Both the position numbers and the translations under genes were made by a program. The notes under the pieces are model-generated. The model was not told the DNA's origin and ran no database searches. It saw nothing but the letters and a program-made list of their open reading frames with translations. Below, one piece after another: positions 5,331 to 9,879 of a stretch of 9,879 nucleotides of DNA (the first letter of the stretch is position 1; each line of letters begins with the position of its first letter). Source of the stretch: Propionibacteriaceae bacterium (lineage in GTDB: Bacteria > Actinomycetota > Actinomycetes > Propionibacteriales > Propionibacteriaceae); assembly GCA_025923975.1 (NCBI GenBank), contig JAICEV010000103.1, forward strand, positions 1 to 9,879, given 5' to 3'.

Positions 5331-6548
5331 TTAGGAGAGGCGGGCGGCGAGGTTCTTGTCGAGCGTGTCGAGGAACTCCTCGGTGGTAAGCCACGACTGG
5401 TCAGGGCCGACGAGCAAGGCCAGATCCTTGGTCATTGCGCCGGATTCCACCGACTTCACCACCACATCCTCCAGAGTTTCAGCGAACTTGATCACCTCAG
5501 GGGTGTTGTCGAGCTTGCCGCGGTGCTTGAGGCCGCCGGTCCAGGCGTAAATAGATGCGATCGGGTTGGTGGAGGTCGGCTTGCCCTGCTGGTACTGCCG
5601 GTAGTGCCGGGTCACCGTACCGTGGGCCGCCTCGGCCTCGACCGTCTTGCCGTCCGGGGTCATCAGGACGCTCGTCATCAGGCCGAGGGAGCCGAAGCCC
5701 TGGGCAACGGTGTCGGACTGCACGTCGCCGTCATAGTTCTTGCAGGCCCAGAGGTAGCCGCCGCCCCACTTCAGCGACGCCGCGACCATGTCGTCAATCA
5801 GCCGGTGTTCATAGGTCAACCCAGCGGCCTTGAATTCAGCCTCGTACTCGTTCTCATAGATCTCGGCGAAGATGTCCTTGAACGCGCCGTCGTACGCCTT
5901 CAAGATCGTGTTCTTGGTCGACAGGTACACCGGATATCCGCGCTCCAACCCGTACGCGAAGCAGGCGTGCGCGAAATCGGCGATCGAGGCATTGAAGTTG
6001 TACATGCCCAGCGCCACCCCACCATCGGCCGGATAGTCGGCAACAACGTGCTGGATCGGCTCGCCACCATCCTCGGGGGTGAAGGTAATCGTGAGCTGAC
6101 CGGGACCTGGCACCTTGAAGTTGGTCGCCTTGTATTGATCACCGTGGGCGTGACGGCCGATCACGATCGGCTTGGTCCAGTTGGGCACCAACCGCGGAAT
6201 GTTGGAAATGATGATCGGCTCGCGGAACACTACGCCGCCCAGGATGTTGCGAATCGTTCCGTTAGGCGAGACCCACATCTTCTTGAGGTTGAACTCCTGC
6301 ATCCGCGCCTCGTCCGGCGTAATGGTGGCGCACTTGACGCCGACGCCGTGCTGCTTGATCGCGTTCGCCGCGTCAACCGTGACCTGGTCGTCGGTGGCGT
6401 CGCGGTGGGTGATGCTGAGGTCGTAATAGTCCAGGTTCACATCGAGATAGGGATGGATCAGCCGGTCCTTGATGAACTGCCAAATGATCCGTGTCATCTC
6501 GTCGCCGTCGATCTCGACGACCGTGCCCTCGACCTTGATCTTCGCCAT
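5331..6548 (-). CDS. icd: NADP-dependent isocitrate dehydrogenase (eukaryote-like homodimeric type)
   Basis: The enzyme decarboxylates isocitrate to 2-oxoglutarate with NADP+ in the TCA cycle. The 405-residue protein aligns almost without gaps to the cytosolic eukaryotic IDH type, so human IDH1 numbering applies directly. The substrate motif is SPNGTIRN (94-101, with Arg100), plus Arg109, Arg132 in GRHAHGDQY, Tyr139, and Lys212 in STKNTILK. Metal ligands are Asp252 (IDDMVA), Asp275 and Asp279 (NYDGDVQSD). The NADP contact HGTVTRHYR contains Arg314 and His315. No catalytic residue is missing. The start is 4 nt after the stop of the kinase-like gene, so the two should be cotranscribed. The SD is weak (AGG, 8 nt from the ATG). 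TAGGTT (6560-6555) with a 6-nt spacer could also serve as an internal leaderless promoter. Palindrome copy 2 follows the stop. Confidence 0.98.
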   Translation of the reverse strand: MAKIKVEGTVVEIDGDEMTRIIWQFIKDRLIHPYLDVNLDYYDLSITHRDATDDQVTVDAANAIKQHGVGVKCATITPDEARMQEFNLKKMWVSPNGTIRNILGGVVFREPIIISNIPRLVPNWTKPIVIGRHAHGDQYKATNFKVPGPGQLTITFTPEDGGEPIQHVVADYPADGGVALGMYNFNASIADFAHACFAYGLERGYPVYLSTKNTILKAYDGAFKDIFAEIYENEYEAEFKAAGLTYEHRLIDDMVAASLKWGGGYLWACKNYDGDVQSDTVAQGFGSLGLMTSVLMTPDGKTVEAEAAHGTVTRHYRQYQQGKPTSTNPIASIYAWTGGLKHRGKLDNTPEVIKFAETLEDVVVKSVESGAMTKDLALLVGPDQSWLTTEEFLDTLDKNLAARLS

Positions 6549-6552
6549 GCCG

Positions 6553-7146
6553 TCAACCTATCGAACGGCCACCTGACCCTTCGACAGGCTCATGTGCGTA
6601 CGGCGGCCGATAAACGAGGTCTACCCGCTCCTGAGGTCGCTGTGCCTCTTCGTACGCATCCTCGCTCGGCATCCAATCGGTCAGCCAGCGGTCCATCCGT
6701 TCCGGGCCATCCCGCTCCAGGGCTCGCGCCAGCCGAACCTCGTACGGCACCTCCACCCAGATCGTGAAATCCCACGGGACACCGAGCCGTTCATCGGTCG
6801 CCGATACGCCCTCGACAATCACTGGCACACCAACGGGCACCGTGTGCCACTCCGCACCCACATTGCGGTCGAAATCCCACCGCTGATACCGACCTGGCCG
6901 GCCGGCGAGCAGCGGCCGCAGCACCTGCCGCAGGAATCGGTCTCGCTCCCAGCCGCGGACGTCGGGGCGGGCGAAATCGTCAATGTGGACAGTGACCGAC
7001 CCGGCCAGCGCTGCGGCAATCTGGGCGGCAAGCGTCGTCTTGCCGGTCGCACCCTTGCCGTCGACCCCTACCCAGCGGGTTCCCCGCCGCCCCTCAAGGG
7101 CGGCGACCACGGCAGCGACCGGATCCACCGCGGAGCTGGCATCCAT
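6553..7146 (-). CDS. Small P-loop kinase, uridine-kinase-like
   Basis: This 197-residue protein carries a Walker A motif GKGATGKT at 30-37, preceded by the hydrophobic strand WVGVD. HIDDFARPD at 54-62 follows, as in uridine kinases and related phosphoryl transferases (the Asp pair after strand 2). A later segment, VIVEGVSATDE, matches the Walker B-like strand, and RLARALERDGPERMDRW could be the lid. The likely role is phosphorylation of uridine or a related small substrate. Close relatives in actinobacteria are usually annotated uridine kinase or (d)NMP kinase-like without experimental proof. The ATG at 7146 is preferred, with GAGG 7 nt upstream; a GTG one codon earlier is too close to that site. 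It is the first gene of a kinase-icd operon, divergent from mdh with 84 bp between. Confidence 0.78.
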   Translation of the reverse strand: MDASSAVDPVAAVVAALEGRRGTRWVGVDGKGATGKTTLAAQIAAALAGSVTVHIDDFARPDVRGWERDRFLRQVLRPLLAGRPGRYQRWDFDRNVGAEWHTVPVGVPVIVEGVSATDERLGVPWDFTIWVEVPYEVRLARALERDGPERMDRWLTDWMPSEDAYEEAQRPQERVDLVYRPPYAHEPVEGSGGRSIG

Positions 7147-7230
7147 CACCAGACCTCACCATGCCAGGGGGCCCTTGGCCTTGCTAGCGTCACCCTACGT
7201 ATCGACCCATCCCAGGTTGGAGGAAAGTCC
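7147..7230. promoter_or_regulatory. Divergent promoter region of kinase-icd and mdh
   Basis: These 84 bp must drive kinase-icd to the left and mdh to the right. Candidate -10 boxes of the TAnnnT type are TAGCGT (7185-7190, plus) and TAGGGT (7197-7192, minus). They lie almost back to back, so expression of the two TCA genes could be linked. The ribosome sites are clear: GGAGG at 7219-7223 for mdh and GAGG (7157-7154, minus) for the kinase, both with 7-nt spacers. No -35 boxes or operator are convincing. Confidence 0.4.
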
Positions 7231-8220
7231 GTGAGCACACCCGTGAAGGTTGCCGTGACCGGCGCTGCCGGCCAAATCGGATACAGCCTGCTGTTCCGGA
7301 TCGGCAGTGGTTCGATGCTCGGCCCGGACCAGCCAGTCGAGTTGCGTCTCCTCGAGATCACCTCAGCACTCAAAGCCCTTGAGGGCGTGGTGATGGAGCT
7401 TGAAGACTGTGCCTTCCCGCTGCTGAGCAAGGTCGAAATCGGCGACGACCCCAAGCCCATCTTTGATGGTGCCAACCTGGCTTGCCTGGTTGGCGCCCGA
7501 CCCCGCAGCAAGGGGATGGAGCGTCGGGATCTGCTAGAGGCGAATGGCGGCATCTTCAAGCCGCAGGGGCGAGCGATCAACGACAACGCCGCCGATGACA
7601 TCAAGGTGCTCGTGACCGGCAACCCAGCCAATACGAATGCGCTGATTGCCATGCGCAACGCTCCCGACATCCCGGCCGAGCGGTTCAACGCGATGACCCG
7701 CCTCGACCACAATCGAGCCAAGGCTCAGCTCGCGGCGAAGACGGGTGCCAACGTCAATGACATCACCCAGATGACGATCTGGGGGAATCACTCCCCGACC
7801 CAGTACCCCGATCTATTCAATGCCCAGGTACGTGGGCAGAACGCTGCCGAGTTGATCAACGACCAGGAGTGGCTGGAATCGACCTTTCTGCCCACCGTGC
7901 AGCAGCGTGGAGCAGCAGTCATTGAGGCTCGGGGCGCCAGTTCGGCCGGAAGTGCCGCCAACGCGGTAATCGGGCACATGCGGGACTGGGTGTGTGGAAC
8001 GTCCGAGGGCGATTGGGTGTCAATGTCGGTCCCCTCGGATGGCTCTTATCAGATCCCCGAGGGCCTGATCTGCTCAGTCCCCTGCACCACCAGTGGCGGC
8101 GCCTACCAGATCGTGCCCGGCCTGGAGATCAATGACTTCTCCCGAAGCAAGATCGATGCCAGCGTGGCCGAGTTGATTGAGGAGCGCGAGGCTGTTCGAG
8201 CGCTGGGTTTCATCGACTGA
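7231..8220 (+). CDS. mdh: Malate dehydrogenase (NAD-dependent, lactate/malate dehydrogenase superfamily)
   Basis: The enzyme interconverts malate and oxaloacetate with NAD(H) in the TCA cycle. The 329-residue protein is of the cytosolic type found in actinobacteria. The Rossmann motif TGAAGQIGYSLLFRI is at 10-24. Other landmarks are the substrate loop GARPRSKGMERRDLL, the motif VTGNPANTNALI, Asp159 and Arg162 in TRLDHNRA, and the proton-relay His187 in IWGNHSPTQYPD. The GTG at 7231 has GGAGG 7 nt upstream, a decisive start. The frame is open further upstream, but that part lies across the kinase gene and is not coding. Codon use matches the neighbours. It is divergent from kinase-icd, and two DUF4190 genes follow on the same strand. 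Confidence 0.98.
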   Translation: MSTPVKVAVTGAAGQIGYSLLFRIGSGSMLGPDQPVELRLLEITSALKALEGVVMELEDCAFPLLSKVEIGDDPKPIFDGANLACLVGARPRSKGMERRDLLEANGGIFKPQGRAINDNAADDIKVLVTGNPANTNALIAMRNAPDIPAERFNAMTRLDHNRAKAQLAAKTGANVNDITQMTIWGNHSPTQYPDLFNAQVRGQNAAELINDQEWLESTFLPTVQQRGAAVIEARGASSAGSAANAVIGHMRDWVCGTSEGDWVSMSVPSDGSYQIPEGLICSVPCTTSGGAYQIVPGLEINDFSRSKIDASVAELIEEREAVRALGFID

Positions 8221-8241
8221 TGGGCCCGCACATTTGGCCCA
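8221..8241 (+). terminator. Short hairpin directly after mdh
   Basis: TGGGCC (8221-8226) pairs with GGCCCA (8236-8241) across a 9-nt loop, starting at the base after the mdh stop. The stem is only 6 bp and no T-run follows, so it could be a weak terminator, a processing stem or nothing. The next gene starts 19 nt later on the same strand. Confidence 0.3.
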
Positions 8242-8259
8242 ACCGCGACACTGGTTGCC

Positions 8260-8970
8260 ATGAGTGAAAGCCAGACGCCGAATCCGTTCAGCCGCGAGGG
8301 CTCACAACCCTCTGAGGGATTCGGCGCCGATCCAGACACCGAGGCCACAACGCCACAGCAGTACCAGGCGCCGAATGATGCGCCGAATCACCCCGGTGCA
8401 GCGGACTGGCCCTCTTATCCTCGGAAGGATCCATACGGCAGGCCCATCGCTGATCCCTACGCCGACCCCTACGGAGTGCCGGGTGACTCTTACGGCAGCC
8501 CGGGTCCGAACTCCATGTACGCCGGGCCCGCACATGGCTTCAACCCGGACCCGAATCCGCCGTACGCCGACCCCACTCAGGGCTATGGACCCTCGACCGG
8601 CTACGGCAGCCTGCCCTATGAGACCAACCCGTACCAACCTGCCTTTGGCGGCGTAAGTCCATACGGCCTGATACAGAACGAGCCAACACCGACCATTCAG
8701 CACCCACAGGCGACACAGGCGCTGATCCTCGGCATCCTCGGCACCGTCCTAGGGATGTTCTGCATCGTCGGCGGGCTGGTCGGGATCGGCGGCATTGTCG
8801 TCGGCCGACGTGTCCGCAACGAGATCGATGCGGCGCCGACCCGCTACTCCGGTCGTACGCAGGCTGTTGCCGGGATTGTCACCGGAATTGTTGGAGTGTC
8901 GATCTTCGCGCTGGTGACAGTACTCATCGTGGTCGCTGTCGTCGTTGGGATCTCGAGTGCGGGCTTTTGA
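8260..8970 (+). CDS. DUF4190 membrane protein with long Pro/Gly/Tyr-rich N-terminus
   Basis: This 236-residue protein has a low-complexity N-terminal half (about 1-150) rich in Pro, Gly, Tyr, Asn and Asp, with recurring units such as ADPYADPYG and GYGPSTGYGS. Two hydrophobic segments follow at about 153-182 (ALILGILGTVLGMF...) and 202-232, joined by a basic loop with GRRVRNEI. This is the DUF4190 layout common in actinobacteria. The disordered part is probably cytoplasmic and both termini on the same side; the function is unknown. The ATG at 8260 has no SD; GACACT ends 7 nt upstream and is a weak -10 match. It follows mdh by 39 nt and precedes a second, shorter DUF4190 gene, so the pair looks like an old tandem duplication. 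Confidence 0.85.
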   Translation: MSESQTPNPFSREGSQPSEGFGADPDTEATTPQQYQAPNDAPNHPGAADWPSYPRKDPYGRPIADPYADPYGVPGDSYGSPGPNSMYAGPAHGFNPDPNPPYADPTQGYGPSTGYGSLPYETNPYQPAFGGVSPYGLIQNEPTPTIQHPQATQALILGILGTVLGMFCIVGGLVGIGGIVVGRRVRNEIDAAPTRYSGRTQAVAGIVTGIVGVSIFALVTVLIVVAVVVGISSAGF

Positions 8971-9088
8971 CCCGGCTTTTGCAAACTTCCCGCGGTGAGC
9001 GGATCCGATACGGAATCGCCGCTGGGGGATAGCTAATGCCGGGCGAGCCCACTGCGTGGTAGCGAACTCATAGGGAACAATGTTGGCC
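8971..9088 (+). promoter_or_regulatory. Spacer between the two DUF4190 genes
   Basis: These 118 bp hold no gene I can support. AACAAT (9076-9081) lies 7 nt before the ATG at 9089 and is a possible -10 of a near-leaderless transcript. AGGGA at 9072-9076 is only 3 nt from an alternative ATG at 9080. An 8-codon frame (9036-9062) after a GGGGGA run is probably accidental. Confidence 0.25.
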
Positions 9089-9535
9089 ATGACCAATCCG
9101 TACGACGAAAATCCCCAGACTCAGCCGGGCCAGGAAAACCCTTACGCTCAACCGGGACAGCAGTATCCCCCGTCCGGCGATCAGTCCACGCCATACCAGC
9201 AGCAGTCGCCCATGCCTTATGGCCAGCAGTCGCCGATGCCATACGGCCAGCAGCCCTACACGATGCCGCCCATGCAGGAGCATCCGCAGGGGACCCTGAT
9301 CCTGATCTTCGGCGTCCTCGGAATCTTCATCACGATCTTTGCTCCGATCGCCTGGTACCTGGGCAACAAAGCCAAGCGGGATATCCAGACCTCGGGCATT
9401 CAATACACCAATGAGCAGAACATCGCCGTTGGCCGCATGCTCGGCAAGATCTTCACGATCATCGCCATCGTGTCCATTGTGCTGGTGATCATCTTCTGGA
9501 TCATCATTGCAATTGCCGCCAACTCGAGCGGATAA
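9089..9535 (+). CDS. DUF4190 membrane protein, short paralogue
   Basis: This 148-residue protein has a Gln/Pro/Tyr-rich N-terminal region (1-66) and two hydrophobic segments at about 69-91 (LILIFGVLGIFITIF...) and 119-144, linked by a polar loop with NKAKRDIQTSG. It shares this layout with the gene upstream but is shorter and Gln-rich instead of Asp/Gly-rich. The function is unknown. The ATG at 9089 gives MTNPYDENP, a typical start for such proteins. The in-frame ATG at 9080 would add MLA and has AGGGA too close for normal use. Two QQSPMPYG units stand in tandem at 40-55 (counting from QQS). It converges on the DUF3017 gene with only 20 nt between the stops and no clear terminator. Confidence 0.85.
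   Translation: MTNPYDENPQTQPGQENPYAQPGQQYPPSGDQSTPYQQQSPMPYGQQSPMPYGQQPYTMPPMQEHPQGTLILIFGVLGIFITIFAPIAWYLGNKAKRDIQTSGIQYTNEQNIAVGRMLGKIFTIIAIVSIVLVIIFWIIIAIAANSSG
9200..9247 (+). repeat. Two tandem 24-bp coding repeats (QQSPMPYG)
   Basis: Units 9200-9223 and 9224-9247 each encode QQSPMPYG, and a further QQ-PY follows. The units differ at three of 24 bases, all third positions and all synonymous. This suggests an older duplication kept under selection on the protein sequence. Confidence 0.85.
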
Positions 9536-9555
9536 CCAGGAAGCAGCTTCAGAGA

Positions 9556-9879
9556 CTAGCGCCCCTCAGGAACGACGATCGCCAATGCGATGATTGCCAC
9601 TCCGGCGACCGCGAGAACCGTGACGTCGAAGGCCTTCGTTCTTACCTGAAGTAGCCCTGCGTCGCGGCCTGGCAAGACGATGCGTTCTACCGCGCCAACA
9701 CCGAGGGAAGCGCCGATAAGCAGGCAACCCAGGCGCCAGGTGGATTCGCCGAGAAAACTAACCACCAGACCGGCAAGCACTCCGATCACCACGATCAACA
9801 GCGGCCACTGCCGCAATGATCTTGCAGTCGCACTTGTCTCAGGCCGCGGCACGAGCCACCAGATGTTCGGCGCGTTCAA
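9556..9879 (-). CDS. DUF3017 membrane protein (start at or beyond the right edge)
   Basis: The visible 107 residues carry the DUF3017 pattern: RQWPLLIVVIGVLAGLVVSF (first membrane segment), RLGCLLIGASLGVGAVERIV (second), the motif LPGRDAGLLQVRTKAFDV, and a third segment VLAVAGVAIIALAIVVP before the stop. The function is unknown. In streptomycetes and many other actinobacteria this small membrane protein is encoded between folD and mdh, which fits its place here near mdh. A TTG at the last three bases could be the start, giving a length normal for the family, but the true start may lie outside. On the minus strand it would be the gene after folD if the usual order holds. It converges with the DUF4190 pair. 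Confidence 0.85.
   Translation of the reverse strand: MNAPNIWWLVPRPETSATARSLRQWPLLIVVIGVLAGLVVSFLGESTWRLGCLLIGASLGVGAVERIVLPGRDAGLLQVRTKAFDVTVLAVAGVAIIALAIVVPEGR

Noticed and set aside
5523..6767. Long plus-strand open frame (414 codons) antisense to icd
   Set aside because: icd is certain on the minus strand; long antisense frames are normal in GC-rich coding DNA, and the translation resembles no family I know. The same applies to the minus-strand frames across ugd (3280-4233) and across the GNAT/ugd region (2137-3015).
6592..7230. Upstream extension of the mdh reading frame
   Set aside because: It runs across the kinase gene antisense; the GTG at 7231 with GGAGG and the TGAAGQIG start fixes the true N-terminus.
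8220..8267. 15-codon frame overlapping the mdh stop (TGATG) and the first DUF4190 start
   Set aside because: It has no SD, and open frames this short are expected by chance; unlike the frame before ugd, nothing supports translation.
9036..9062. 8-codon frame MPGEPTAW after a GGGGGA run
   Set aside because: It is too short, the SD match is poor, and it does not overlap the next gene.
9536..9555. GAAGC-A-GCTTC between convergent stops as a terminator
   Set aside because: A 5-bp stem with a 1-nt loop cannot form a stable hairpin, and there is no T-run.
1..9879. CRISPR arrays, tRNA/rRNA genes, insertion sequences, prophage genes
   Set aside because: None seen: no regularly spaced repeats, no cloverleaf-like spacer, and no transposase or phage-like products.

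Overview
The window reads as chromosomal DNA of a high-GC actinomycete (Actinomycetota). The grounds are GC-rich third codon positions, frequent GTG starts, several genes with no Shine-Dalgarno (SD) sequence, a DUF3017 protein near malate dehydrogenase, and Pro/Tyr/Gly-rich DUF4190 membrane proteins. The order Propionibacteriales is my best guess from general resemblance; nothing in the window proves it.

Layout, left to right. The 5' end of trpS (tryptophanyl-tRNA synthetase) leaves the left edge on the minus strand, preceded by a leader with a 9-bp inverted repeat. Upstream of it, in the same direction, lies a complete CNNM/CorB-type membrane protein with DUF21, CBS-pair and CorC domains. 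A 138-bp divergent spacer separates this from a plus-strand unit: a tandem-GNAT acetyltransferase, a candidate 19-codon upstream ORF with a strong SD, and ugd (UDP-glucose 6-dehydrogenase), whose GTG start overlaps the stop of the small ORF. Next, on the minus strand, is an orphan AbiEi-like/DUF559 protein. It has a winged-helix-like N-terminus and a PD-(D/E)XK-like C-terminus, is lower in GC than its neighbours, and is bracketed by two near-identical palindromes of about 53 nt.

The right half is a TCA-cycle locus. A small P-loop (uridine-kinase-like) gene and icd form a minus-strand operon with 4 nt between them, divergent from mdh on the plus strand. Downstream of mdh are two DUF4190 membrane proteins with low-complexity N-termini. 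They converge on a DUF3017 membrane protein that reaches the right edge. In other actinobacteria DUF3017 usually sits between folD and mdh, so folD is predicted just beyond the edge.

Most genes are ordinary housekeeping genes. The less ordinary material is the palindrome-bracketed nuclease-like gene, the small Cys-containing ORF coupled to ugd, the GNAT protein with a degenerate first acetyl-CoA loop, a recurring arrangement of a -10-like hexamer 6-7 nt before SD-less starts, and an apparent excess of the hexamer CGTACG. I did not see a clearly new multi-gene system. The best candidate for something undescribed is the palindrome/DUF559 unit. No gap between genes exceeds about 160 bases. No tRNA, rRNA, CRISPR array or insertion sequence was seen.
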